Shown here piece by piece: positions 1 to 8,435 of a stretch of 64,000 nt of DNA. Every line of letters begins with the position of its first letter. Within the stretch, counting starts at the first letter, position 1. Below the pieces are notes generated by a model that was not told the origin of the DNA, ran no database searches, and saw only the letters and a list, made by a program, of their open reading frames with translations. This DNA comes from Chitinophagaceae bacterium (GTDB lineage: Bacteria; Bacteroidota; Bacteroidia; Chitinophagales; Chitinophagaceae): assembly GCA_014879565.1 (NCBI GenBank), contig JACSRW010000034.1:1-64000 (forward strand), read 5' to 3'. The translations under genes and the position numbers were made by a program.

Positions 1-759
1 TACAGTCGGACATTTATCTTCCTCATCATTGATACCGTCTTTATCAGTATCAGGAATCGGGCATCCTTTGTATTTCTCTATTCCTTTTTGTGTCGGACAT
101 TTATCCAGACTGTCAATGATACCATCACCGTCGGTATCAGCCGGAGGACGGGGAGGTTCAATTACTACCGGTTCTTTTTTCTTACCTAAACGACCGGCAA
201 GACCCACACTGTGCTGAAAATGGTAATTGGCTGTTTCGGTAGTTACCGGCACGCGGTACTGGGAGGTTACATAAAAATGCGCTTCATCCAGCAGATTTAC
301 TTTCAGCCCCAGACCCGTGGGTAAAAAAGCTCCGTAATAATTCTTGTATTTATGTGCCCCCACCCCTGCAATAATGTAAGGCTGAACCCAGTATTTTTCA
401 GTTGTCATTTTAAAATTCAGCAGGGCACTGGCTTCCAGAAGAAGACTGTTATCTGCGAAACTTTTATTAGGCATGGGGTAACGAAGGAATGAACCGCCCA
501 GTGAAGCAGCCACGTCCAGGCGTGGACGTAATCCCTGAAAATAGGTAATGGCTATTCCGGGAGACATTTCCTGGATTTTGGCAAACTGCCTGTTGCTGAT
601 AACCGAAGTGAGTGATGTGGTACGAATTCTGTCAGCAGTGACAAAATCGTTCAGGAAAAAACTCACACCCAGTGCTTTCGGCCTGATCTCATCATCCTGG
701 GCCCTCGCAGCAGGCACGAGCAGATACAATGCAAACAAAGCAGATAATATCTTCTTCAT
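1..759 (-). CDS. Outer-membrane beta-barrel protein with thrombospondin type-3 repeats (3' part beyond the left edge)
   Basis: The frame opens at an ATG at 757-759 and runs leftward without a stop to base 1, about 253 codons. It starts with a signal peptide (MKKILSALFALYLLVPAARA). About 170 residues follow with the alternating aromatic/polar pattern of an outer-membrane beta-barrel. A Pro-rich linker (EPPRPPADTD) comes next, then acidic repeats DTDGDGIIDSLDKCP and DTDKDGINDEEDKCP near residues 205-250. These are Ca-binding thrombospondin type-3 repeats. In Bacteroidota this order normally continues into an OmpA-type peptidoglycan-binding domain, which would lie outside the window; that last part is inference. 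A promoter-like box lies just upstream. Confidence 0.85.
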   Translation of the reverse strand, partial: MKKILSALFALYLLVPAARAQDDEIRPKALGVSFFLNDFVTADRIRTTSLTSVISNRQFAKIQEMSPGIAITYFQGLRPRLDVAASLGGSFLRYPMPNKSFADNSLLLEASALLNFKMTTEKYWVQPYIIAGVGAHKYKNYYGAFLPTGLGLKVNLLDEAHFYVTSQYRVPVTTETANYHFQHSVGLAGRLGKKKEPVVIEPPRPPADTDGDGIIDSLDKCPTQKGIEKYKGCPIPDTDKDGINDEEDKCPTV

Positions 760-786
760 AAAGAGATAGTTTGGTTTTTATCCCGG

Positions 787-794
787 CAAAAATA
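787..794 (-). promoter_or_regulatory. -7 promoter element TATTTTTG of the outer-membrane protein gene
   Basis: On the minus strand the sequence TATTTTTG matches the Bacteroidota TAnnTTTG element and lies 27 nt before the start codon. No clear -33 TTG is seen at the usual spacing, so this is a moderate call. Confidence 0.45.
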
Positions 795-912
795 ACGGGT
801 CTGATTTAGATCCTAAAATAAATTATTTAGTTAATATTCACGGCTTTGGGAAGGTTTTTTTTAAAAAAAGAGGGGAAACACGGAACAGGCCTCCGGTTCA
901 AATGCCTTACAT

Positions 913-2601
913 TCATTTGTTCCGGAAGTATCTTTCCCGGAGAAAGCGGTCATCCCCGTAGACATCATCATAAAATACCAGATTTCCTTTTTGCCCCTCA
1001 CAGGTAAAATACCGCAGAAAAACAGGCACCCGGTTGCGGAGGCTGATTGTTCTTTTCTGCTTATGTTTGAGCCAGTATTTTACAGAATCCGTCCGGGCCA
1101 CCCCCTTTCCTCCATTTAGCACGCTGTCGCTTTTTAAAAGATCCCAGGCCAGTTTATCCCATTCCTGCACCCGCACACAACCATGACTGAGGGAACGCAT
1201 CGCATTGGCAAAAAGATAGCGCTGATTCGTATCATGTAAATAAACAGCAAACTTGTTCTCAAACACAAATTTCATGATACCCAATGCATTAGCATCCCCG
1301 CTACCCTGCACAACCCGGTAAGGGATAGATTTTTTGTATTTGGACCAGTCAACCGTATATGGATCCACTTCATTGCCGTCCTTATCCAGCAGACTGAACC
1401 CTTTTTTTGCCAGGTAACCGGGATTTCTTTTTACCGCCGGCAGTATTTCCTTTTCAATAATACTGGCTGGTGGCACCCACTGCGGATAGGTTATCAGGGC
1501 ATAAATGGCACTGTTTAGTAAGGGGGTCCTGGTTTTGGGCTTGCCGGTGATCACACGGGAGCGGATTTTCACTACCCCGCTGTCTGTTAACTCCATATAA
1601 TTTCCGGAAGTATTAACCAGGATATACCGGTCCGGCATTTTAACAGGAAACTGTTTGTACTTATCCAAACTGATGGCTATCCGGGCAAATCGCTCCCGGT
1701 CATCAAGATTAAGCATACGCACCGTTCCCTCTCCGGCTTTTCCGTCAACCGTGATATTATTTATTTGCTGAAATTTTTTTACTGCAGCAGCCAGGTTTGC
1801 GGAATCAAGGGCGATACTGTCCTGACTGACCAGCCCTTCTTCAAAAAGCCTTTTTTGCAGAAGCCGGTTAAACTGCCGGGTATCCTTCATCGGAAAGGGT
1901 AGTTTGGTATATACGGCAAAACGGGCCCTTGCGAGAAAGGAAGGAAGCGCTTCCTTCAGTTGCCGGTAACCAGCTATACCGGGTTCGAGGTTTTTTATCA
2001 GGGCCCTGATTCCCTGCTTTTCAAGCAGGTTTACCTGCGATATAAGAAAACTGTCGGTAAGCAGGGTATCCTTCCTCAGTGTCACACTGTCAAAAGGCAA
2101 TCTTCCCAGTTTTACATCTTTGATCAGCCGGAAAATAGCATCCGTTGAATACAAGTCAGCCAGTCCCCACCAGCGGGCATCCCGCCGATCCGATTTACCC
2201 GTACTGTCGGCCAGGATGGTATCTCTTATTTGTGTAAGGGGGGTATAAAAATAATCCTCCGGGTAAAGTCCGAATAATTTTGCTTCCCTGATGAACTGCC
2301 AGAGTGAATCCGCCCTGTTTTCCCATTTCATATCCCGGCTCCAGAACGCAGTGTCGGCCCGCATTTTATAAAAATCCCGCAGTAGTTCCGGGAATGCCAG
2401 CACACCGGCTGAATCCGGTAAACGGCCACTGTTGGCAACCGCCTGGTCAAGCTGAAAACGGAGAAAACTGCTGATTTTTTGTTGGAGTTCGGCCGGGTCA
2501 GCAGCAACCGTATCAGGAGGCTGCCCTTTTCCCTTACAGGAAAAAAGAATAATACCAGCCAGCAAAAGCCGGATTAAAGGGTACTTGTTTGCGGAATACA
2601 T
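913..2601 (-). CDS. L,D-transpeptidase (YcbB/ErfK type), lipoprotein
   Basis: This is a 562-residue murein L,D-transpeptidase, expected to form 3-3 peptidoglycan cross-links or attach proteins to peptidoglycan in the periplasm. The start at 2601 was chosen because it gives a short lipoprotein signal (IRLLLAGIILFSC, lipobox LFSC). An upstream in-frame ATG at 2649 would bury that signal. An N-terminal scaffold region is followed by a peptidoglycan-binding-like helical segment near residues 270-310 (FQQINNITVDGKAGEGTVRML). The YkuD catalytic domain covers about residues 330-500, with the motif SHGCVRV and nucleophile near C474. The size fits the large YcbB-like subgroup. It lies 126 nt downstream of the DUF952 gene at the end of the aromatic run, and no clear terminator separates them. 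Confidence 0.9.
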   Translation of the reverse strand: MYSANKYPLIRLLLAGIILFSCKGKGQPPDTVAADPAELQQKISSFLRFQLDQAVANSGRLPDSAGVLAFPELLRDFYKMRADTAFWSRDMKWENRADSLWQFIREAKLFGLYPEDYFYTPLTQIRDTILADSTGKSDRRDARWWGLADLYSTDAIFRLIKDVKLGRLPFDSVTLRKDTLLTDSFLISQVNLLEKQGIRALIKNLEPGIAGYRQLKEALPSFLARARFAVYTKLPFPMKDTRQFNRLLQKRLFEEGLVSQDSIALDSANLAAAVKKFQQINNITVDGKAGEGTVRMLNLDDRERFARIAISLDKYKQFPVKMPDRYILVNTSGNYMELTDSGVVKIRSRVITGKPKTRTPLLNSAIYALITYPQWVPPASIIEKEILPAVKRNPGYLAKKGFSLLDKDGNEVDPYTVDWSKYKKSIPYRVVQGSGDANALGIMKFVFENKFAVYLHDTNQRYLFANAMRSLSHGCVRVQEWDKLAWDLLKSDSVLNGGKGVARTDSVKYWLKHKQKRTISLRNRVPVFLRYFTCEGQKGNLVFYDDVYGDDRFLRERYFRNK

Positions 2602-2727
2602 AATCGGGATGGGTTTACGCCCGTTAATGGTTTGATGGTTCCCAGCCAACGACAGCCGGTACTACAAAATACTCATTTGGCCCGGCATTCCCTCTTTCCG
2701 CTACCTGATTTTTTACGGAGTAAATTT

Positions 2728-3027
2728 TCAGACAGGATCGGCTTTCAGTACCGCATCTGTATTTAACGGACCGTATATGTGGGGAAATTCTTCCTGTACA
2801 GAAGGGGCCAGGTCATATTGCAAACGGGATTTCAGCCTGGCGGTATCTATTGTCAGGAGTAATAAATCCGGCTGACCGGAAAAATACCTTTCCAGCACAC
2901 CCTGAACCTGCGACTTTTCCGCGCAATGGATAAATCCCTCTGCGGCGAGGGAAGGGTGTTCATAAAATCCTGTCTCAAGAGCACGGCTCCAGGACTGTCC
3001 GGACGTAACATGGTAGATGAGCGCCAT
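2728..3027 (-). CDS. DUF952 family protein
   Basis: This 99-residue soluble protein matches the DUF952 pattern. It opens with IYHVTSGQSW, contains SLAAEGFIHCAEKSQV around residues 26-42, and carries the late motif FPHIYGPLN. The family is small, widespread in bacteria and without an established reaction. The cysteine in FIHC and the IYGPL motif are its hallmarks. Its ATG overlaps the aroC stop in a TGATG arrangement, so it is probably translationally coupled to the shikimate genes. Nothing in the sequence connects it to aromatic synthesis. Confidence 0.85.
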   Translation of the reverse strand: MALIYHVTSGQSWSRALETGFYEHPSLAAEGFIHCAEKSQVQGVLERYFSGQPDLLLLTIDTARLKSRLQYDLAPSVQEEFPHIYGPLNTDAVLKADPV

Positions 3028-4019
3028 CAGAAAATTTTTTTTATCCGTTGTTCAAGAAGCATACAGTCAGCCAGCACCAGGGCTGTAACCGCCTCAACAA
3101 TCACCGGAGCCCGGAGCGCCACACAGAGATCATGCCGGCCCCTGATGGTAAATTTTTCCACCTGACCCGTTTCCCGGTTAAGGCTTTCCTGCTCTTTAGG
3201 TGTGGAAGAAGTGGGTTTGACTGCCAGCCGGAAAACCAGCTCATTTCCATTCGTAATGCCACCCACCACACCACCCGCATGATTACTGCGGGTACGGCCA
3301 TCTGCATCTTCTATCGCATCGTTATGCTCACTGCCAAACATCTCGGCAGCCGCGAATCCGGTTCCGAATTCAACTCCCCTTACCGCGGGTATGGCGAATA
3401 ATATATGGGCCAGCAGGGATTCCAGGGAGTCAAAATAAGGTTCACCTAATCCCACCGGCACCCCGGATACCCTGCATTCAACAATCCCTCCCACAGAGTC
3501 TTTGGCGTCAATTGCTTTCTGCAGTCCTTTCTCCAGATCTTTCTCCCCGCCTATTGCTGTCACCAGGGCATTGATTTGTATGTCCGGCATCAGTTTTTTG
3601 GCAATAACCCCGGCAGCAACCAGACCGGTGGTGAGACGGGCACTGAAATGCCCGCCGCCCCTATAATCTTCATGACCGCCGAACTTTTGGCTGGCCACCC
3701 AATCAGCATGACCCGGCCTGGGTATACTTCGCTGGCGGCTGTAATCTTCACTGCGGGTATTTGTATTTTCAAAAAGGATTGTCAGTGGAAATCCGGTTGT
3801 TTTCCCGTTAAACAACCCGCTCCGGAATAAAGGATAGTCCGGTTCCTGACGGGGTGTTGTGCCTTTTTGTTTACCGCCTTTTCTTCTTTCGAGGTCGGTC
3901 AGCAGATCCTCTTCGGTCAGTGGCAGACCGGCGGGGCAACCGTCAATCGTAACCCCGACAGCTTCCCCGTGTGATTCTCCAAAAACGGACACCCTGAATA
4001 AACGGCCAAATGAGTTCAT
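3027..4019 (-). CDS. aroC: Chorismate synthase
   Basis: AroC converts 5-enolpyruvylshikimate-3-phosphate to chorismate with reduced FMN as cofactor, the last shikimate step. The 330-residue product begins with the family signature RLFRVSVFGESHGEAVGV, contains RPGHADW near residue 100, and has RSNHAGGVVGGITNG near residues 240-255. It ends at RIKKIF, slightly shorter than the usual 350-360 residues. It lies 8 nt after aroA in the same leftward operon and overlaps the following DUF952 start by one base. Confidence 0.97.
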   Translation of the reverse strand: MNSFGRLFRVSVFGESHGEAVGVTIDGCPAGLPLTEEDLLTDLERRKGGKQKGTTPRQEPDYPLFRSGLFNGKTTGFPLTILFENTNTRSEDYSRQRSIPRPGHADWVASQKFGGHEDYRGGGHFSARLTTGLVAAGVIAKKLMPDIQINALVTAIGGEKDLEKGLQKAIDAKDSVGGIVECRVSGVPVGLGEPYFDSLESLLAHILFAIPAVRGVEFGTGFAAAEMFGSEHNDAIEDADGRTRSNHAGGVVGGITNGNELVFRLAVKPTSSTPKEQESLNRETGQVEKFTIRGRHDLCVALRAPVIVEAVTALVLADCMLLEQRIKKIF

Positions 4020-4027
4020 GTCACGGT

Positions 4028-5323
4028 TTATAAATTAAATGATGCAAATGGATGGGTCAGTTTCGCTCCCAATTTTTCAAGATCCCTGAAAAATCCCGGA
4101 TAAGATTTGTTTACGGCATTAGCCTGTTCAATCACCACAGGACCATCTGCCCTGAGTGCCGCTACGGCACAGGCCATAGCGATCCGGTGATCGTGATGTG
4201 AATGCACGCTTGCACCTGTAAGCCCCTGCCCGCCGTAAACCCGCATCAGGTCTCCCTCAATTTCAATCTTAAGTCCCATTTTCCCAAATTCTTCCTGAAG
4301 TGTGAGTGCCCGGTTACTTTCTTTATGGGCCAGCCGGGAAACCCCTTTTATGGACGATATCCCTTCGGCGTAAGCAGCCAGTGCCACCAGGGGCGGAAAA
4401 AGATCCGGGCAGTCGGTCGCATCAAAATCAAACGCGGTGAGCGGAGAAGGATGCAGATGAATGCCCTTGGTATCCATGGCCATCCCGGCATTTGCGCGCA
4501 GGAGGGCATCCAGTATTGCTTTATCCGCCTGGGCGGAAAGAGGATCCAGGCCACGTACGGTTACAGGACCGGCCAGCACACCCGCCACCAGAAGGAATGC
4601 GCCACCGCTCCAGTCACCTTCCACCGTATAATTCACCGGTGAGCCGGAAACGGGAAGGGCTTCTCCCGCATGAAAAATAAACTTTTCATAACTTCTGTTT
4701 TCCGGAACCTTCAGTCCGAATTTGCGCATAACATCCAGTGTCAGATCAATATAAGGACGGCTTCTGAGATTATGGACCCGGATGCTGACTCCGGAAGCGC
4801 CGGCAGCGGCATAGGCCATGAGTAAACCGGTCAAAAACTGGGAACTGAGTGAGCCGTCAACTTCAATGGTCTGCGGCTGCAGCGGGCCCCTGAGTTTTAT
4901 GGGTAAGCGGCCCTGGCTGGTTTCCACAGCAACCCCCAGACGGGGTAAAATTTCATCAAAAAAATCCATTGGCCTGCTGACAAGACTGCCGGTCCCGCTG
5001 ATCGTAATCGCTTTTCCCGACAGCGCTGCAAGCGGTGTAAACATCCGGATACTGAGCCCGCTTTCGCCACATTGAATTTCATCTTTTACCGGATTTATCC
5101 CCCGGCTGCTTACCACCAGCAATTCACCCTTGTCTTCCAGACTGGCGCCAAGCCGTTCAATGATATTGACAGCTGCCTTATCATCATTGCTGTGTCCGGG
5201 ATTGTGAATATGCGATTCCCCCTGACGGATCAGGGCAGCTGCACAGGCACGCTGCATGGAACTTTTTGATGCCGGGGCCTGTACCGGTCCGTTAAGCCGT
5301 GAGGGATGTATAGTTATTACCAC
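4028..5323 (-). CDS. aroA: 3-phosphoshikimate 1-carboxyvinyltransferase (EPSP synthase)
   Basis: AroA transfers enolpyruvate from PEP to shikimate-3-phosphate. The product has 431 residues. Near the N-terminus it has the substrate-binding segment PASKSSMQRA and later SGLSIRMFTPLAAL. The C-terminal half has HKESNRALTLQEEFGKMG and DHRIAMACAVAALRA. The GNAGT-type loop of well-studied homologues reads GESGLSIRM here, a known divergent form in this phylum. The gene follows aroB with a 1-nt gap and precedes aroC by 8 nt, so the three form a tight unit. Confidence 0.96.
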   Translation of the reverse strand: MVITIHPSRLNGPVQAPASKSSMQRACAAALIRQGESHIHNPGHSNDDKAAVNIIERLGASLEDKGELLVVSSRGINPVKDEIQCGESGLSIRMFTPLAALSGKAITISGTGSLVSRPMDFFDEILPRLGVAVETSQGRLPIKLRGPLQPQTIEVDGSLSSQFLTGLLMAYAAAGASGVSIRVHNLRSRPYIDLTLDVMRKFGLKVPENRSYEKFIFHAGEALPVSGSPVNYTVEGDWSGGAFLLVAGVLAGPVTVRGLDPLSAQADKAILDALLRANAGMAMDTKGIHLHPSPLTAFDFDATDCPDLFPPLVALAAYAEGISSIKGVSRLAHKESNRALTLQEEFGKMGLKIEIEGDLMRVYGGQGLTGASVHSHHDHRIAMACAVAALRADGPVVIEQANAVNKSYPGFFRDLEKLGAKLTHPFASFNL

Positions 5324-5324
5324 G

Positions 5325-6344
5325 TCAGATTGCTTGTATTATTTTTTCGAGTTGACGGAGAGCTATTTTATGCACAGATCCTTTACCAATCCGGTCAAGC
5401 AGGATATAGTGCATATCTTTTTTCTCCCTTTTTTTATCCATTTTCAGAATAGAAAAAACTTTTCCCTTATCAAATTGTGCATACGCCGGCAAGCCGTACT
5501 GTTCCAGGGTTTTCACCACTTTCTCTGTTTGCCTGAAACCGGTCAGTTTTTCCGAAATATGACAGGCATACGTCATCCCAATCGCTACTGCCTGGCCATG
5601 CAATAGTTCATATTGTGTTTCCAGGGCATGACCAAGCGTATGCCCGAAGTTCAGCATTCGCCTTTCCCCTTTTTCAAATTCGTCTTTCTTCACCACACTT
5701 ATTTTGATAAGGGCATTTTTCTCAATAAGGCTGCTTAACTTTTTGGGCTGACTGCGGAATACCGGCAAATCTGCTTCGCTGAGTTCAGTAAACAGGCCGG
5801 CACTTTTTATAGCGGCATGTTTAATAATCTCCGCAAACCCATTGGACCATTCCTGTTCGGGCAGACTCCGGAGCAGGGAGAGATCATGTAAAATAAAAGA
5901 AGGTTGCCGGATGACGCCGACCATATTTTTATAGGGCCCCACATCAATCCCGTTTTTGCCGCCAATAGAGGCATCCACCAGTCCGAGTATGGATGTGGGG
6001 ACAAAACCAAAACGGATACCCCGCATATATACAGCGGCAATATAACCGGCCAGGTCTGTCACTACTCCGCCACCCACACCCACCAGGGTGAACTTACGGT
6101 CAGCTTCCATCCGGATCAGTTCTTCCACCACGGCATCCACTGTTGACTGCACTTTATATTCTTCCCCGGGTTTAAGCACAATGGTATTCCAGCCGCTGAA
6201 CAGTTTTGCATGCGCCTTGTACACATGTTCATCGGTCAGCAGTACAGCCGATTTAGGATCCGCGATTTTGCGTAAATAGCCAAACCGGCCGGAAAAATAA
6301 AAATCCGTGGATCCCCCCGAAAACCTGGCTGTAATTTTTTTCAT
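5325..6344 (-). CDS. aroB: 3-dehydroquinate synthase
   Basis: AroB closes DAHP to 3-dehydroquinate, an NAD- and metal-dependent reaction and the second shikimate step. The 339-residue protein shows the family segments GVGGGVVTDLAGYIAAVYMRGI (about residues 90-111), PTSILGLVDASIGGKNGID, and the metal-site region MLNFGHTLGHALE. Its length is typical of compact bacterial AroB. It lies 90 nt downstream of the DAHP synthase gene, and that gap is almost entirely a heptamer array. The aroA start follows its stop after one base. Confidence 0.96.
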   Translation of the reverse strand: MKKITARFSGGSTDFYFSGRFGYLRKIADPKSAVLLTDEHVYKAHAKLFSGWNTIVLKPGEEYKVQSTVDAVVEELIRMEADRKFTLVGVGGGVVTDLAGYIAAVYMRGIRFGFVPTSILGLVDASIGGKNGIDVGPYKNMVGVIRQPSFILHDLSLLRSLPEQEWSNGFAEIIKHAAIKSAGLFTELSEADLPVFRSQPKKLSSLIEKNALIKISVVKKDEFEKGERRMLNFGHTLGHALETQYELLHGQAVAIGMTYACHISEKLTGFRQTEKVVKTLEQYGLPAYAQFDKGKVFSILKMDKKREKKDMHYILLDRIGKGSVHKIALRQLEKIIQAI

Positions 6345-6365
6345 ATACTTCTTATACTAAATACC

Positions 6366-6435
6366 ATTGCACATTGCCTATTACCTATTGCCTATTGCCT
6401 TTTGCCTACTACCTATTACCTATTACCTGTCACCT
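6366..6435. repeat. Tandem heptamer array, ATTGCCT/ATTACCT type, ten units
   Basis: Ten consecutive 7-base units in perfect register (mostly ATTGCCT and ATTACCT, with TTTGCCT, ACTACCT and GTCACCT variants) fill the aroF-aroB gap. The array runs into the aroF stop codon at 6435-6437. Seven similar arrays lie elsewhere in the window. Confidence 0.9.
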
Positions 6436-7523
6436 TAACTATCCAGCACTTTCTTCTGATGGTTAATACTTTCCATATGCACCACATCCAGGTAGCGGGT
6501 AATAAATTCCTTACTCAAGCCCACTTTCTCTCCTTTGGCGGTGGCTCTTTCTATGATTTCATTCCAGCGGGTGGTCTGCAGAATGGTAATATTGTTGTCC
6601 TTTTTATATTGCCCGATCTGTTCGGCTATTTTCATTCTTTGTCCGAGTATCTGCATCAGTTCATCATCCAGGTGATTGATTTTTTGCCGCAATGCCTCCA
6701 GGGCTGCATGGTATTCTTCGGAATTTACATCTTCTCTTCTCCAGATAATCTGATCCAGCATTTCCGCCAGTTTTTCAGGTGTTACCTGCTGTTTGGCATC
6801 ACTCCAGGCATGATCGGGATCTATATGGCTCTCTATCATAAGCCCGTCATAATCCAGGTCAATGGCTTTTTGCATGACTTCCAGCAGAATATCCCTTCTG
6901 CCGCAGATATGGGAAGGGTCATTGATCAGCGGCATACCCGGATATTTCAGTTTCATATCAATAGCCAGGTGCCACATTGGTGCGTTCCGGTATTCACTGT
7001 TGCCGTAGGAACTGAAACCCCGGTGAATGAGACCGATTTGTCTGACTCCTGCGCGGGCCACCCGTTCCACTGCCCCACCCCACAATTCCAGATCGGGGTT
7101 GATGGGGTTTTTGATCATAACCGGAACATCCACACCTCTTAAGGCATCCGCCACCTCCTGTACACTGAAGGGGTTTACCGTTGTACGGGCCCCGATCCAG
7201 AGTACATCCACGTCAAAAGTAAGTGCATCCTGTACCTGCTTTCCGGTTGCCACTTCAACGGTTGTGGGCAGGCCGGTCAGTTTTTTAGCCTGCTGGAGCC
7301 AGGGCAATCCTTTGGCACCGATCCCTTCAAACATCCCGGGTTTGGTACGGGGTTTCCAGATTCCTGCGCGCAGCATATCCACTTTGCCGGTGGCCGCCAG
7401 CCGCTGGGCAGTAGCCAGTACCTGTTCTTCAGTTTCCGCGCTGCAGGGGCCGCTGATTATCAGTGGACGTTTATGCCAGGCTGCCTGCACTTTCTCTTTC
7501 ATGGTTTGTTCCGTTGTTTGCAT
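6435..7523 (-). CDS. aroF: Bifunctional DAHP synthase (type I-beta) / chorismate mutase
   Basis: This 362-residue fusion covers the first shikimate step (PEP plus erythrose-4-phosphate to DAHP) and the chorismate-to-prephenate step. Residues about 10-265 are the DAHP synthase/KDO8P-synthase-like barrel, with SGPCSAE, LRAGIWKPRTKPGMFEG, GARTTVNP, KNPINPDLELW and NDPSHICGRRD. Residues about 270-362 are an AroQ-type chorismate mutase, with EALRQKINHLDDELMQILGQR and a C-terminal helix. In this family the mutase domain often mediates feedback control. The ATG at 7523 is only 4 nt after a TAnnTTTG box. If transcription starts there, either this codon is used leaderless or the next ATG at 7502 is the start. 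Confidence 0.95.
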   Translation of the reverse strand: MQTTEQTMKEKVQAAWHKRPLIISGPCSAETEEQVLATAQRLAATGKVDMLRAGIWKPRTKPGMFEGIGAKGLPWLQQAKKLTGLPTTVEVATGKQVQDALTFDVDVLWIGARTTVNPFSVQEVADALRGVDVPVMIKNPINPDLELWGGAVERVARAGVRQIGLIHRGFSSYGNSEYRNAPMWHLAIDMKLKYPGMPLINDPSHICGRRDILLEVMQKAIDLDYDGLMIESHIDPDHAWSDAKQQVTPEKLAEMLDQIIWRREDVNSEEYHAALEALRQKINHLDDELMQILGQRMKIAEQIGQYKKDNNITILQTTRWNEIIERATAKGEKVGLSKEFITRYLDVVHMESINHQKKVLDS

Positions 7524-7527
7524 TGTA

Positions 7528-7535
7528 CAAATTTA
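7528..7535 (-). promoter_or_regulatory. Possible internal -7 element TAAATTTG before the DAHP synthase gene
   Basis: The minus strand reads TAAATTTG, then TACA, then ATG. It matches TAnnTTTG and could give the DAHP synthase, aroB, aroA and aroC genes a promoter independent of the leader-controlled one upstream of pheA. No -33 TTG is found at 20 bp. Confidence 0.4.
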
Positions 7536-7582
7536 ATTATTTATGATCACTGTATTTTGATTACGTTTCTCCGGGTGTTTCT

Positions 7583-8434
7583 TCAGCGGATAATCCGCCG
7601 GATTTTATTGGCTTCTTCAATCAGGTTTTTCAGCTCATCCGCTTTTTCTTCCTGTATACAATCCCTGAATCGTTTCAGCTGTTCAATATGTTCGTTCAGC
7701 ACATCGAGAACATTCTCTTTATTCTGCAGAAAAATAGGCACCCACATGCTCGGATTACTTTTGGCCAGCCTGACGGTACTTTCAAAACCGGCCGAAGCCA
7801 GTTCAAATATGGCATTGTCTTCTTTTTCTTTCTGCAAAACCGTATTGGCAAGGGCAAAGGAAGTGATATGGGATATATGACTCACATAAGCGGCATGAAG
7901 ATCATGGGCACCGGCTTCCATCTCCAGCTGCCGCATGCCAATTTTTCTGAACATACCTTTTACCCAGTCCAGTACATCCGCATCGGTTTGCTCTGTATTA
8001 CAGAATATGACCGCTTTGTTTTCAAAAGCGCCCTTCACTGCCGAAGCCGGACCGCTGTATTCCGTTCCCCACATCGGATGGGTTGCACAATACCTGCCTC
8101 TCTTTTCATGATGCTTCACCGCCTCCGCGAGTTGTGATTTCGTGGATCCCAGGTCAAGGATAATCTGATCCTTTACCCGGTTCAGGATCACGGGCAACAG
8201 GTTTACCATCCTGTCAACCGGTATAGCAAGAATGATCACCTCCGCCAGGTCGATGGCTGTTTCCAGGGGCAATATTTCATCCACTAACTCCAGTTCAAGG
8301 GCTTTCGCCGCATGCACAGGATCTGTTTCCACCCCAATCAGGCGGGAGGATAATTTTTTTTCATGTAACTGAAGGGCCATAGAACCACCGATCAGCCCCA
8401 CTCCCACAATGGCAATTTTTTTCCTGTCTGTCAT
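7583..8434 (-). CDS. tyrA: Prephenate dehydrogenase
   Basis: TyrA oxidises and decarboxylates prephenate to 4-hydroxyphenylpyruvate on the tyrosine branch. The 283-residue product opens with a Rossmann motif (IAIVGVGLIGGSMA), followed by ILAIPVDRM and LDLGSTKSQL. The catalytic-region histidine motif is ATHPMWGTEYSGP near residues 115-127. A longer open frame extends upstream, but those residues overlap the aminotransferase gene. The ATG at 8434 is 1 nt after the aminotransferase stop and begins exactly at the conserved fold. No ACT domain is present. Confidence 0.94.
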   Translation of the reverse strand: MTDRKKIAIVGVGLIGGSMALQLHEKKLSSRLIGVETDPVHAAKALELELVDEILPLETAIDLAEVIILAIPVDRMVNLLPVILNRVKDQIILDLGSTKSQLAEAVKHHEKRGRYCATHPMWGTEYSGPASAVKGAFENKAVIFCNTEQTDADVLDWVKGMFRKIGMRQLEMEAGAHDLHAAYVSHISHITSFALANTVLQKEKEDNAIFELASAGFESTVRLAKSNPSMWVPIFLQNKENVLDVLNEHIEQLKRFRDCIQEEKADELKNLIEEANKIRRIIR

Positions 8435-8435
8435 A

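Noticed and set aside
6366-6435. CRISPR array
   Set aside because: The repeats are 7 bp and contiguous with no spacers; the same holds for the other arrays.
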